64,000 nucleotides of DNA from Cordia subcordata (GCA_028554755.1 JAPTOF010000006.1:5016501-5080500), one strand, 5' to 3'; shown: positions 48,271-60,905, counted from the first letter of the stretch. A program made the numbers and translations. Notes: generated by a model not told the origin, from the sequence alone.

Positions 48271-49019
48271 TAAGGTTGAGCATTATTCAATTAATTTCGA
48301 ATCAAAATTATAGTTCGATTTAGTTATTTTTTATTCAATTCTTATAATTTGATAATTTCAATTTTTTGTTCCAGTTAATTATTGTAAATTTTAGTCAGGA
48401 ACCGAGTTAACTGTATAATTTAATTTTCAATACATTTGCCACTTATGCATCTGCTTGTAACCCTAATAGGTGATGGAGTCATGAGGGACTTTGTGTTAAA
48501 ACTTAAAACTTAGAAGTTATATTCAGTTTTCAGTAATTTTGGACAACTTGGTTATGTACTATATCTGTTTTTATGAAGCTCATTTATTGTTAGTTTTTTA
48601 TTTTTCTTATTTTGGTTAATAATCAAAACTGAATCAAGAAAAAAAAAATGGTTCCTTACATTCCATTACCCATCTTATTTGGTTAGGTTTCAATATTAAA
48701 ATTTTTTAAATTTCAATTTTGATTATTTTGGTTCCGGTTCGATTTGGTTTAATTCTACTTGAATAATCATCCATATATATATATGTGTGTGTGTGTGTGT
48801 GTAAGATGCACCTCGAGATATAAATATCATAATATCATAGTGTTGCAATATATTCAAGATATGATACAAATTAATTAAGAATTAATCAAGATTTATGACA
48901 AGAATGTATTAACTTTGAATTTATTATAACCATTTATCACAATAAACAAATTCTCCAACCACATTTACTCTAGTGTTTCAAGGGTTAAAAGGGAACGAAC
49001 TTGTAGACCAAGGCAAAAA

Positions 49020-49400
49020 GGGTACCCTGAGGGGGGGGGCAACCCGACCCACCTGCACTGAGTTAGGCATATTAGCTGGTCGGGATCAAGTCAACCCGTT
49101 TATCCAGTAGGCCAGGGGTATTAAAACCCTAATCCAACCCTAGTGGGTTGGGCGGGTTCTATGGGTCATTTTGGTGAGTTAAGCAAATTTGCTAATCATT
49201 TTGGTGAGTTGTGCGGGTTTACGGGTCATTTTAGCAAATTGGTGAGTTAAACGGGTTATTTTGACAGATTCGCGGTCACCCGCAAGTTGGCCCAACTCGA
49301 CCTGCCTATTTGGCGAGTTAGGTCAAGTTGGCCAATTTGTCTGACATATCACTGAACCCTCAACCCTAATCCTCTTTTTTTTATGGGTTAAGCTGGTCGA
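49020..49400. repeat. GGGT/ACCC-rich dispersed-repeat remnant
   Basis: Many interspersed GGGTCATTTTGG, GGTGAGTTAAGC, CGGGTT and CCAACTCGACC phrases occur in near-tandem form, preceded by a G9 run. Such phrase repetition is typical of the internal or terminal parts of plant DNA transposons or retroelement LTRs. I cannot assign a family. Confidence 0.5.
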
Positions 49401-51017
49401 TTCGAGAGTTTCAACCCATTTTGCCACATTTACAAATTTGAGGGGTATGGAAGGTAATCATTGGAACAGTCACACTGCAAACAAGCTTTTGATTTTATGT
49501 CTTCTATTAATCGAAAATAATGTTAAAGGTGGTTTTAGTGTCTTACATATCTCAAAGAATTGTATATTAAATAACTTATAATTAAATGGCATGGAGTATA
49601 AATAATAACCTTGATTAGTCATTTTTAAGCTAGTTAATTTAAGACTCAAATAGTTATTCACATGCTACTTATAACATTAGTCTTCTCCATGAGGCTGGAC
49701 TACTTAATGTGATAGAATGATATCGAAGATGAACGCCAGCTAGATGCAGAGCCACATGTTGTATAGGATAAAGTATTTCATCGAGAGTGTGATAGGAACA
49801 AGTGTGCATTAAATGGCTTGTGAATAAGTGTTGTGAGTGTAATTAATAATTTTGGTCATTCATTTTTGGATTAAGATAATCTCATATTAGACTTCTTTTA
49901 TGTTAATATGAGGAAAATTCTAACTATTCACGGGTAAACAAAAACATCTCAACCATCCATATTATTATTATTATTTTTAATTTCTCTCTTATTACCCACT
50001 TTTTTAGGGATTTGTCTTCAATGAATGTTTGAGATGATTCTCTTATATTAATATGCGAGAAACCCTAATATAAAAGGATCCTCATCCGATTTGAGGTCCT
50101 AGCAATTATTGTTATGGTTACAACACTAATGTTATGTGATAGCTAAGTGCTATTCAATATAAGTAGAACTAATAATTTGTGTATATTTAGTGACTCACAA
50201 GCAAGTGGTATAAGTAGAACTAATAAACTAGGTTGATCATCTATGAGCCAATTAATTTGATATTCAAGTAGTTATTTATCATGATTATAACACTAATCTC
50301 CTTTTATTGCAATTGTTGGTGGTGCCTCCAACTATGTTCAACATACATACATTTTTTGTTTTCTTCCTTTTACTTCAATACAAATATTTATATGGTGTTA
50401 CATTTATATAGGAAGATTTGATTATATGCGTACTGGTATTCAAGCTGTGCGTTCATGGGATTGAACAGACATATTTTTTAATGCAATCTATTTAGTAGCA
50501 AGTTTTTATATAAATATTTTTTATTTATCAATCAAAAATATATCATAGAGGATCATATAACTTATCATAATAAAAAAGAAATTGCCTAACATTTAGGAAA
50601 CACATAAGCACGAATGATAAAAAATAAAAATAATGTAATAGTTAGCATGCATTTTGGAAACACTAGATACAATAATTTAAAATACATTGTCAATGATTTA
50701 CATTAAATTTTGGAAGATTTATTAAAAAAAAAACATTTTTAGTTTTGTTTAAAGACGCAACGTTTATATCTTGAGTCAAAACCTTCAACCGTTTCCTTGC
50801 TAGTAACTATTGGAAAAGCAATATATAATTGTACACAAATAAAAATAGGTCGAGACAAATATACACCAACATATGACAAAAATATTACAGTCATTAAACA
50901 CTTAATTAATGATCTCACCACAACCATTCAGCGTTGTTAATATAAACAAACACAAACTAACCATCAAAATAAACTCTAGAAAAGGACCTAATCAATAAAA
51001 CATAAGAACATATTTAT

Positions 51018-51260
51018 GGGAAAATCTTCCATTTGTTCTGAAAAAACTGTAGGTTAAGAATAAAATTTTTACTTATGAATTTTTGTTAAAATTCAAAGGT
51101 CAAAAATAAAAATTTATAGATAAAAATTTTTGTTATTGACTTACCAATTATTTGTCTTCACTTACGAATTTTTGTTATTGACCTATGAAATTTTGTTTGA
51201 AAACTACAATTTGTTTTCGTTAAACTGACCATTAATTTAACTGATGGAAGAGTTTTTCCA
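51018..51260. mobile_element. Terminal-inverted-repeat element, about 243 bp
   Basis: The left end GGGAAAATCTTCCATTTGTT pairs with the reverse complement of the right end, GGAAAAACTCTTCCATCAGT. The inside carries repeated TTACTTATGAATTTTTGTTA / TTACGAATTTTTGTTATTGA blocks. It is non-coding. The superfamily is not clear. Confidence 0.65.
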
Positions 51261-51796
51261 TATTATAATCAGAAAAATAACACCACTCACAACTTATTCA
51301 AATTAATTCACATTATTTACATTCAATTTCAAGACTGGCTTGAATAAATTTATAAAATATGAAGGATTAATATAAATACTTAAAATAATTAAAACTAAAT
51401 AATAACGAGTAATTTATAAAATTAAAAATATTAGGAACCTATAGAATAATTTACGTCTAACTATTATGGGATTGTTTTAGGCCTTGTTTAGATTAATTTT
51501 TTTGGAAAAAGCTACTTTGTATAACTTTTGAAAATATGCTAATTACATGATTATTTAAAATTAGATCCAAGATCAATTACAAGGTGCCTTTTTAATCGCG
51601 TCTTAATAACGGAAAAGAAAAAAGCGGTCGTTGCCGTGGAGCGGGAAGTCCTACATGACGTGGCATCCCTCGTCCTCGTGAATAGAAATATCCATATCAG
51701 GACCAGGTCCCTCGTTCACGCACACTCCATAGCAACGAACGAACAAAAACTGTCACCATCTCCACTCGACTGATCAGCTCGCATAACGACGTCGTC

Positions 51797-54700
51797 ATGG
51801 CCACCGTCACCGCCTTCTTCACTCCTCTCCGACCTAGGTCTTCCTACTCAGATACCGGTTTGATCTCTCCACAATTCGCAACCTTTTCCTCGTTTTTTCG
51901 TCGCAGTGGCGGCATCGCCACCGTCTCCGGAAGAAAGTTAGATTTCGAAATTTGTTTTGCATTTTTCTTCATTTTTGTTGGTGAGATTAGAATGATTTCA
52001 TTTGATTGCTTCTACATTATTGTTTGTTCTTCTGTGCATGTACCAATTGTTTGTTTATCGCCTTCTTTTACGTGTACTCTGACATTTCTTTTAAAGAGTA
52101 AATTAAATGCACAAGCATTCATGTATAATGAATGTATATATGCATATATATGATTGCGCGTATATATACATATTTGTATTCGTGTGGAAGTTGTTGATCA
52201 ACTTATGACGAATTGTTACTTGGTTATTGTTGTTGATCAGCTTATGACGTAACATGGGTTTTTAATTTTACATATCTATAAATATAAATATGTATATGCA
52301 TGTATTTATGTCTATGGGATCTGTACAAGCATATTGGATAATCTCCCTTTTAATTGTTTTCTCCATGAATTTAAGAAAAGAAAAAGCAGTATGACTGCAT
52401 GAGGCTCGAGGAAAATTACACTTGGGTTGGATAATTGATTGTACATCTCAATTACGATAAACGTACGGAGACAATTCAAACACACACGCATATATGAATT
52501 GTTATGTCTATATGAGTATTTATTGTATGTACGCGTATGTATATATAGCAATTCACCATGCGTATATTCATATGTACATTGCATGTGTGAATACATATTT
52601 TGTGCTTGTGTCTGTTTCTCTGTATGCATGTGAAATGGCTTTACGTTCTATCATTTGATTAAGAGGAATGCTCTACGGGTGGATTCGAGATTTTAAATTC
52701 TAATTTTATTGTTTTTGAAGGTCTTTAACTGAAGTGCCTATAATGTTGCTTCTAATGTTGTGCAGGAAGATTGCATGTATTTCTGTGGATGGCATTGAGT
52801 CAGTGATCGTTTCAGCTTCATTTGTTAGTCAAAGCTTGCTTGTTTCTTTTATGGAGTTAACATTGTTTGACATATGCCTGGTTAATACTTAATTGTGCAT
52901 AATCAGGTCATGATTACGTGATGTGGTTTCGACATGAAAATTTAGCATTTTCTAGCATTTGTTCTTGAATAGAAATTACTGGATTGGCTTTGTGTATTTT
53001 AGATAGGGAGCAAGCGAGATGATGCTACTTCTCAAAATGGAAAAGATGAAATTAGCCTTGTGTCTGGAGAGAAAATATTATTTATTCTAAGGCAGACTGT
53101 TATCTGTCATGGCAATTGATGGTAATAATTACTGTCTCTAAGCAGAATATCAAGCTGATGCTAGAATGTCTACTTGTTGTCTCAATATTCAAGTAACTAT
53201 AGTTCACTTTGAGGTTACGAATTATGATGCTTCATACACTAGCGAGCAAAACGGTTACTTAATATTCAAGAAACTGTGGTTTACAATGAGGTTCTGATGC
53301 TATATAGCAGTGGGCTAAGTATCTAATCGCGTGAAGACAATTTGACTCTGTGTGACTTTCTTTTATTGATATTCCCAAAAAAAATAAAATAAATTTGCTG
53401 TATGTTATTTACAAAGTTGGTTTTCAGAAAAAGTTTTGATCAATAAATATATCCTAAAATAATCTTTTAAAATTTAAAACGATTTTATATACATTCTCCT
53501 CGGCAGGGAAGTCAATTAAGTGATCTAAGCGGGAAAAGATCTTAAGTTAATTTTTTTATCACAAAATTTGTTTATGTTTTAAACCCATCGTACCATACTT
53601 GCTACTTGGACCTAACCTCTTGTAGGGAACTATTAACTATGCCATAAATGTTTTACATAATTGTTAGTGAGGTTCAGAAGAAAAGCAAGTTTCAGAGACT
53701 TCCAGTGTGTCACCGTCAATACTGTTTTACAGAATCTTTTTCCTTCTCTGAACCATACGATGGCAAAGGCCCAAGCATTTGTAATATTTTTTTTTCCTTT
53801 TTAGGTGTCTGAGCAGGACGCCGATTTTGTTCCATTGCCAATTGTTATGATAGATCAAGATTCTGATGCGGATGCAACTGTTGTCCAAGTTAGCTTTGGA
53901 GATCGCCTCGGTGCTCTCGTTGACACGGTGAAGTATCTGAGTTTCTGTTTCAGCTTGAGTATGCGCGCGTGTATAAGTGACAAGATTTTAGTTAAATTCT
54001 TCTGAGACTTGCATATAACATGGGAGGGAAAGGTTGGGACATGGGTCCATGTGAAATCCAGGTAGTTGTCCTATATGATTGGGCCATTGGTGAGAGTTCC
54101 TCAGTCCCACTGTGTCCATTGCTTTAGAAATTTTACATTGTCTATTTTACTCTAGGGGCTTGTTGTTTGCCCAAGTTACACGTCTTTTCTTGATAGATAG
54201 AGATAACAACCTTAAATATTGCCTCTCCATGTCCATAACGTGATGGGATTTTTCAGAAGCTGAAACTTCCTGTGTGCTTTTTCATGAAGTACTATTGTTC
54301 TGATTTGCTTTAATCTTCTTGCTGCGCATTTTATGTGAGTTGATATGCTTCCTGTTGCTGTGCCACTTTCAGTTTGCCATTAGCAGATCAAAAACATCTG
54401 TTCTGAATGTTCTTGAATGGCATCGCTGATGCTTTCTGAAGATATTTTGTAAAAATAATAGTTATTTGTTGGTTTTCAAATGGTTATACAAACAGAAAAC
54501 ATGTTTGCAGTGGCTGTATTAGTAAGTGTCATGTACTCTCTGTCATTCACTGAGCTGCCTTTTTGGAGGATCTGGTGCACTTACCAGTGCTACCTTGACT
54601 TATTTATTCAGGAAAGATTAAGTTAATATTTATGTGTTTGTCTTGTAGTACAGATGAGAGCACTAAAAGACTTAGGCTTGGATGTGATGAAAGGAATAGT

Positions 54701-57432
54701 TGCTACCGAAGGCTCAGTGACGCGGACAAAATTTTTTATTACGTGCTTGTAAGTAGAGCCATTTGATGTGCTTTTTTCAATTGTGATGTTGCTTAGCAGT
54801 TACTACTGCTGGTTAGTCAGATGACATTCCATGATCTTGGTTCGGTACCTTGATGCTGTGATCGCTCACTCTGCAAGTCCTAATAGATGTTTATTAGGCT
54901 ATAATATTGACCACATATTATTACATGATTAATTAGCTGTATTACATGACTGTTCTTTAGGGAAACCGGGCGCAAAGTTGAAGATCCTGATTTATTGGAG
55001 ACAATACGTCTGACCATCATAAATAGCCTTCTCAAGTATCATCCGGTAGTCTTCCAAATTGGTGTACTCACCATACTTATTAAAGTTTTTGGAATGTTTA
55101 TATTCTTTTGGGGTTATATTTTGGGAAAAAGTGACTTGAACTTCTTTATATTAATCTGTTGATGGAATTCTTTTCTTATCTGGAGTGGTCTGTTTGCTAA
55201 CTAGGAGTCCAGTGAGCAACTTGCAATGGGTGAGGTCTTTGGAATAAAAGCACCGGGAAAGAAGGTGATGATGGAGATAGTGCTCCATCCCCCTCGCTCT
55301 CCCTCTTGTATAGAAGCACATGATGTCAATGCTATTACTCCTAATTTTTATTATAAATTTACTGATTTATATTTCTTCTGCTCGGAACTGTTACTTCTGC
55401 CTTGGGCAACTTCGGACATGCTTATCTGATTTTTAATTCGTGGCTTGCTGAAAATATATGCTATATGCATTTCTATGATGCCCAGAATGTAATATATGTG
55501 ATTTATGGTCAACGCTTGATGTCAGTTCACCGCATTTTTTCTCCTCTACCTTTGTCGAAAGGAAAGTAATTAATCTGGATTTTTGAAACTGAGGGAATAT
55601 ATTATGTTTGGCTGCGGACTTTGGTGCTGTACAATCTGACAACTAACAGAAGACTTGTCTCATTCTTGTTTCAATAAAGCAGGTACACTTCTAAGATACT
55701 TCAGTGTCTTTTGTACTTTTGGAACAAAGACAAGGGAACTCCAGAGGTTATGCATGACATAAAGTGATTTGCGGTCTCAGTTCGTATTACAACTTAGCAA
55801 CTTGTCTAATGTAGTGTGTTTTCTTAGTAAATTTGGTGAAATAGTCCCAATTAGCGGTGCTCACAATTTTTTATTGGGTAAAAGACTGGGTAAATTTTAT
55901 GTGTCAGATGAAATTTTTGTGTGCATTCTTGGAGTATTCTGTTGTGTTGTCCAGGAGGTTTTAAGTTTTCATCTACTTCACTTAGTTTGATGAAATGACT
56001 CCCGGTATTAACTTCAGGTGTTTGTTCATTAGCCTTGTTACACTTCCTGTACAGTTATAGACTTCCATGTCTCATCTAGGCTGGTATTTCGTTAGTTCAT
56101 ATGCATTTCAATTTTTTAGGTAACAATGTTTACCACAATGGATATTCTGTGGTATCAAAACAAGACCAAAGAATTACAGTAGATGTCCTTTCCACATACT
56201 TTTGCATCAGAAATTGCATAAAATCATACCTCCTGAAAATCCTGATTCCCTTGTGAGCAAAAGCTTCACAGTATGTTGACAATGTCCTGATAGGCTGATA
56301 GTATTAAAATTTAAGCTTTACAAACACTGACACATTCTAGTATGGCAGCTTGATGTAGATATTGCTACTTGCATACATGTCAAGGATGATGGACCTAAGT
56401 GGAGGTGTGCAGATACAAATACTAATCTTTAAATACCATGTACTAGTAATGCGCATTTCTTTACATACAGTATATTGCTTGGAATTCATGTACTAACCAC
56501 CAATCTACATTATCGTGATTTCAGCTTGCTCCAAATAGAGACAGCTGATCGACCAGGATTGCTGTTAGAAATTATTAAAATTATGGCTGATATCAATATC
56601 AATGTTGAATCAGCAGAGATTGATACAGAGGTATGCACACTCTCTCGCTCGCTCTCACACACACGGTGATGAACATGAAAAGTCAATGATGGTGTCAACT
56701 TCACTAAATGTTATTGCTTAGGGTCTGGTAACCAAAGACAAATTTCATGTCAGTTACAGAGGGGCAGCATTGAATTCTTCCCTGTCTCAGGTAATGAACA
56801 TAAGTAATTAAGGCTTTTCTGGATTTACTTCTTTCTTTTATTCTTCCTTTAAATGTTGTTTGCTACTTGAGGCAATTGCATTATCGAAGTTACGTTTGTT
56901 CTTTCTTATATCTCTGCTATGATATTGTTGAAGATCAATGCTATTTTAGTGCCCTAGAATTTCATTGTAATTCCTGATGCTATTACAGCACCCCTTTAGA
57001 CTTAAGAGGACAGTAACATTGTTGTCATGACCTTTGATCTTTTAACACCTAATCTAGACAAACATATGTTGATCTTTTAAACTAACCAGCAGTATCATCT
57101 ACAACTGGGATGGCAGCTAGTGTTGAGTTTCTTGGAATTACATTTACATGTTCCCTTGACCTAACATTATAACGCAACGACAGGGCGCTGCTGAAATCTT
57201 TTAGCCAGTAAAACCAAATTTTCTTACACCGTCATCCATATAATCATTTCAACTACACTGTCTGTGCCGCATTTAAAGTTTTCTCAACTCTACCTGTCCT
57301 TTTCTATTATTTATCGATCAGAATTAGTCTATCCATGATATATCTCAATCTCCTAGTTCAATCATGCAGGTCCTTGTAAATTGTCTGCGTTACTACCTCA
57401 GAAGACCCGAAACAGATGAAGACAGCTATTAG
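51797..57432 (+). CDS. ACR12: ACR12-type chloroplast ACT-domain repeat protein
   Basis: Ten exons: 51797-51936, 52766-52802, 53805-53927, 54654-54748, 54961-55045, 55205-55264, 56349-56404, 56525-56630, 56722-56790 and 57370-57432. They join in frame to 277 residues. ACT domains bind small ligands, usually amino acids. The ACR11/ACR12 pair is plastid-located, and ACR11 is linked to glutamine synthetase/GOGAT regulation. Residues 1 to about 55 look like a transit peptide (Ser/Thr/Arg-rich, [19 protein letters not shown]). ACT domain 1 is about 72-150 ([29 protein letters not shown]). The linker holds [23 protein letters not shown] domain 2 is about 198-270 ([20 protein letters not shown]). The C-terminus is [21 protein letters not shown] and GIKAP favour ACR12 over ACR11. 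Exon 2 is only 37 nt. A second copy of the last exon follows downstream. Confidence 0.94.
52189..52249. repeat. Short direct repeat in ACR12 intron 1
   Basis: GTTGTTGATCAACTTATGAC (52189) recurs as GTTGTTGATCAGCTTATGAC (52229), 40 bp apart with one substitution. It is intronic, with no evident role. Confidence 0.8.
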
Positions 57433-57474
57433 GAGAATTATCTGTTGTAACATCTCAATGTCCTATTATGCAAG

Positions 57475-57537
57475 GACTTAGTAAATTGTCTGCTTTACCA
57501 CCTAAGTAGGCCAGGAATAAATCAAGACAGTTATTAG
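57475..57537 (+). pseudogene. Duplicate copy of the ACR12 terminal exon
   Basis: The 63-nt block has the same length and reading register as the true last exon (57370-57432) and ends in its own TAG. It reads DLVNCLLYHLSRPGINQDSY against [20 protein letters not shown]. The upstream flank is duplicated as well (ATCTCAATSTCCTA before both copies). The acceptor has changed from ATGCAG|G to ATGCAAG|G, which still ends in AG but is weaker. It could be a dead duplicate or a rarely used alternative terminal exon. In the normal transcript it would lie in the 3' untranslated region. Confidence 0.8.
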
Positions 57538-58883
57538 GAAAACAATCTGCTGCATACTGGTTATATAAACTATCGTGGGAATCATTATAATGGCTTTGGT
57601 CACTTGTCCATTTTACTGCACCAAGAGATGGTATATGTGTGCGTGTGTATATACACAATATATACACACATGTTTGTATGTGTGTGTGTGTATATATATA
57701 CATAATCACGATATTATAGAAGGATTGGGAAGTAATTCAAATAGTTTCCCTGTGAGTGATGACTTGGTTTTGAATCCCAATTGGGGGTAGGGGTTAAGAA
57801 AAGCAAAAAAGACAAGCTAATAGAGAGGCCAGCTACTTGTGATAATTAGCAAAGCAATGGTTCCTTTGATAAAATTGATCACTTGTTCTAAAAGTATAAA
57901 TTGTTAGCATATGTTCAACTAGTTTGATGTTTTTAACACGTTCTTTCAAATGCGGGTGATTTATTTTCATTGAATTATATTTGTCATAAAAGAAATGATA
58001 ATAGTGAAACGTGCTCCCGAAACTTTTTGGCAACAGGGGTCTGATGCCTCCAATTTTGCTAAAATAAAATGTAAAGCGCGCAGAGGCAAAAGAGATCCTG
58101 GAAAGGCTAAAGACACTTTAAAGTGCCCTCTTATTATATTGTGGACAGTCATGATTCAATAGTGCCCCCGTGGTCATCCATGTTCAGTTGAGGAACTGGT
58201 AGCATTGTTACATTTCACTTGTCTTCTAATATAAGATTAGAATCGATCAATATTGAATTGTTCCTAACACAAGCCAGCTTAGCAAGAACACAAAGGCAGC
58301 TCGAGTAGCAGATATTTTTGTATCTTTGTTTCCAAGCAACCTACTTTATGACGCACAACACAATTCATTAACAAAGATAATAGCATAACTCCTTTTAGTT
58401 GGATGGAGTGATCGAGTATTGATTTTCATAGTTAAAAGTACTAATTTGAATGTTTCATTTACTTGAAACATGGATAGGAGATTATATCGTTATACCACGA
58501 GATTCACGAACTTAAAAAATTGACTCAATATATAGTTTTGTCTAGATCGCAGAAAAAGAAAAGAAAAGACAATTTGATAGTGGGTTAGGTCAATATATAC
58601 TGCCACCACTTTCTATTGCTCTAGTTGGTGTGGTCTTGAGGCACGTCTTTTAGCTACAACAATATTACACTTCAAGCCATAATTTGAGTGGATCAAGTAG
58701 TTATAAATCTATTCCTGCTTCAAAATCTCAGTTTATAGTCTGTTCTGCCATCATTAAGAGCCAGACTAGTCAAATATATTGAGATTATCTTACTTTTCCT
58801 AGCAGCAAACTCATTAAATTTCCATGATCCCCCTGTTTATCACACTCGATTTAGTAAGAAAGCAATCAAATAAGTTCTCCAAG
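57538..58883. other. Intergenic DNA between ACR12 and the germin-like gene
   Basis: 57538 to about 57700 is probably ACR12 3' untranslated sequence and includes a palindromic GTGTATATACACAATATATACACAC stretch with TATATATATAC runs (57644-57702). The rest is unique AT-rich DNA. The last few hundred bases are the germin-like gene promoter. I see no other gene. Confidence 0.5.
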
Positions 58884-59507
58884 ATGAAACTTTTCTTGAT
58901 TCTAGCTTTCTTTCTGGCCTATACAGTCTTGGCTTCTGACTCTGATCCCTTACAAGATTACTGCATACCAAGAGAAGAATTTTCTTCCCTTTTCCTTTCT
59001 TGCAAGAACTCATCATTGGTCACAGTAGAAGACTTTGTCTATTCAGGCATAATGAGCCCTGGAGACTTCAAGAAAACTGGATTTTCATCCATTCCAGTGA
59101 GCTCTGCTGTGTTTCCAGGCCTGCACACACTAGGCATGTCGTTTGTGCGCGCTGATTTTGATGTTGGTGGGGTTAACGTGCCTCATTATCATCCGAGAGC
59201 AACCGAGACTGCATTTGTGCTAGAGGGGAAGATCTATTCGGGTTTCGTGGATTCAGGGAATCGCGTTTTTGCGAAAGTGATCGAGAAGGGAGAGGTTATG
59301 GTGTTCCCAAAGGGGCTGGTTCACTTTCAGATGAATGTTGGCGACTCGCCTGCAACTATACTGGGGAGTTTCAACAGTCAGAATCCAGGGTTGGTGAAGA
59401 TTCCTTCGGCTGTTTTTGGATCTTCTGTTAAGGAGGAGCTCTTGATGAAGGCTTTTGGATTGAATGCCGAGGAAATTGCCAAGTTGAGGAAGAGGTTAGC
59501 CTCCTAG
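58884..59507 (+). CDS. Germin-like protein (cupin, apoplastic)
   Basis: Intronless, 207 residues, a typical germin-like length. It is predicted to be secreted to the cell wall, form oligomers and bind manganese; family members have oxalate oxidase, superoxide dismutase or no known activity. Residues 1-17 are a signal peptide (MKLFLILAFFLAYTVLA). C27 and C40 form the usual N-terminal disulphide. N42-S-S is a glycosylation site. Germin box 1 is PHYHPRATETAFVLEG, with metal ligands H101, H103 and E108. Box 2 is FPKGLVHFQMNVGDSPA with H147. All four ligands are present, so the metal site should be intact. The start at 58884 is preferred to an in-frame ATG at 58824 because the signal peptide begins there. 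Immediately downstream begins a ~0.7-kb tandem duplication that does not include the gene. Confidence 0.95.
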   Translation: MKLFLILAFFLAYTVLASDSDPLQDYCIPREEFSSLFLSCKNSSLVTVEDFVYSGIMSPGDFKKTGFSSIPVSSAVFPGLHTLGMSFVRADFDVGGVNVPHYHPRATETAFVLEGKIYSGFVDSGNRVFAKVIEKGEVMVFPKGLVHFQMNVGDSPATILGSFNSQNPGLVKIPSAVFGSSVKEELLMKAFGLNAEEIAKLRKRLAS

Positions 59508-59565
59508 CAGCTGTGACAAAGAGTCAACATTCTTTTATAATATTACAACGTTACGAGTAGAATTT

Positions 59566-60905
59566 AATAGTTTTGAACTATTTTCGTTATTTTATCATAA
59601 TTATATTAATAATTCATGATTGTTGGATCTTGCTCATAATATCATGATGTTACGAGCAGATCCATTCCCCTGAGATAGCATTATATTCTCCACCTTCTTG
59701 GGTTGACACTCGGTTTCTCGAGTAGAATGAGTAGGAAGAAGAACTCTGTGTTGCATTGAACTTTTTTAGCTGGAAACTTTTCGAATTCTCATGTTTAGTT
59801 GCTTCAGTTTTATCCGTAGTGCAGAATATTTCTTTGATAAAAAATTGTAAAAAACTCAATTCTCATTGCTATCATTTCATTTATCACGTGCATAATTTAA
59901 AATCTCGCTTGCACGTGAAGGGACGTGTAGTAGATATCAAACTAATTAAGCTTACACTCACTAATAGATTAAGGTTTTTCCTTTTTTCTTTTTTTTTTAA
60001 TAAAACAAATGATCACTTATATTTGACGAAACTTATAGAATGATATAAATCTTGAATCCGTTGGATTCCCCTCAATGTTTCTAGTTACATGACCGTGCAA
60101 AACAGACCTTCTAGACTGAGAAGGCAATAGAGATCTGAAACAGTGATGGAACAGCAATAGTAATTTCTACATTGGTGGGAGGCATTAGAAGTGAATGATC
60201 TATACGCGAACATTGTGGATTTTCCTAATCACTCATTAGGTTAATCATTTCAAGCTTAGGATAAAAGTCAACATGTGAATAGTTTTGAACTATTGTTTTA
60301 TCGTTTTATTATAACTATATTAACAATCATAATTATTGGATCTTGTTTATAATATCGTGACGTTATGAGTAGATCCATTTCTTTGAGAGATAGGTGATTT
60401 CTCAAGTAGAATGAGGAGGAAGAAGAACTCTTTGTTGCATTAAACATTTTTAGCAAATTTTCATGTTTGCTTGCTTCATTTGTATCCGTAGTACTGGAAT
60501 GTTTTTTCAATTAAAAAATGTTAGAAACTCAATTCTCATTACTATTATTCTATTTAGCATCTACATAGTTAAAAAATCTTGTTTGCATGTGAAAGGATGT
60601 ATAACAGATATCAAACTAATTAAGTATACACTTTCTAACAGATAAACTTTTTAAATAAAGTAATCACTTATAATTGGAGGAAGCTTATAGAATGATATAA
60701 ATCTTGAACCTGTTGGATTCTTCTTAATATTCCTAAGAGTTATATGACTGCACAAAAGAGACCTACACTGATAAGACAATGCAGATCTGAAACAGTGATG
60801 CAACAGCAATAGTAATATATATGCTGGTGGAATGCATTATAAGTGAATGGTCTATACGTAAACATAGTAGATTTGCCTAATAACTTGGGATAATCACGTC
60901 GAGTT
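59566..60905. repeat. Tandem duplication of about 0.7 kb behind the germin-like gene
   Basis: Copy 1 (about 59566-60277) and copy 2 (about 60278-60905) are collinear. Both contain AATAGTTTTGAACTA, TATTGGATCTTG-type blocks, GTAGAATGAGTAGGAAGAAG (GAGGAGG in copy 2), AAACTCAATTCTCATT, AGATATCAAACTAATTAAG, GAATGATATAAATCTTGAA, AGATCTGAAACAGTGATG and CAACAGCAATAGTAAT. Identity is roughly 75-80% by eye with many indels. There is no coding potential. Copy 1 begins 59 bp after the germin stop codon, inside its likely 3' untranslated region. Confidence 0.85.

Larger units (their letters stand above)
48274..51796. other. Intergenic DNA with repeats
   Basis: Holds a (TG)n run at 48785-48802, the GGGT-rich block at 49020-49400, a direct repeat TATAAGTAGAACTAATAA (near 50158 and 50208), the inverted-repeat element at 51018-51260 and, from about 51489, a partial Tourist-like end (GGCCTTGTTTAGATTA, preceded by TTA). 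Open frames are short and AT-driven. The last ~200 bp are the ACR12 promoter and leader, rich in ACGACG/ACGTGGC motifs. Confidence 0.5.

Noticed and set aside
49020..49400. Possible telomere-like or G-quadruplex array because of repeated GGGT
   Set aside because: The GGGT units are irregularly spaced and mixed with long non-repeat words. The telomeric unit TTTAGGG is not iterated.
52312..52633. Frames in both directions in ACR12 intron 1
   Set aside because: They arise from alternating TATG/CATA sequence, which leaves both strands open by composition.
57644..57702. Palindromic TATACACA/TGTGTATA stretch as a cruciform or protein-binding site
   Set aside because: It is explained by alternating purine-pyrimidine microsatellite sequence in the ACR12 3' region.
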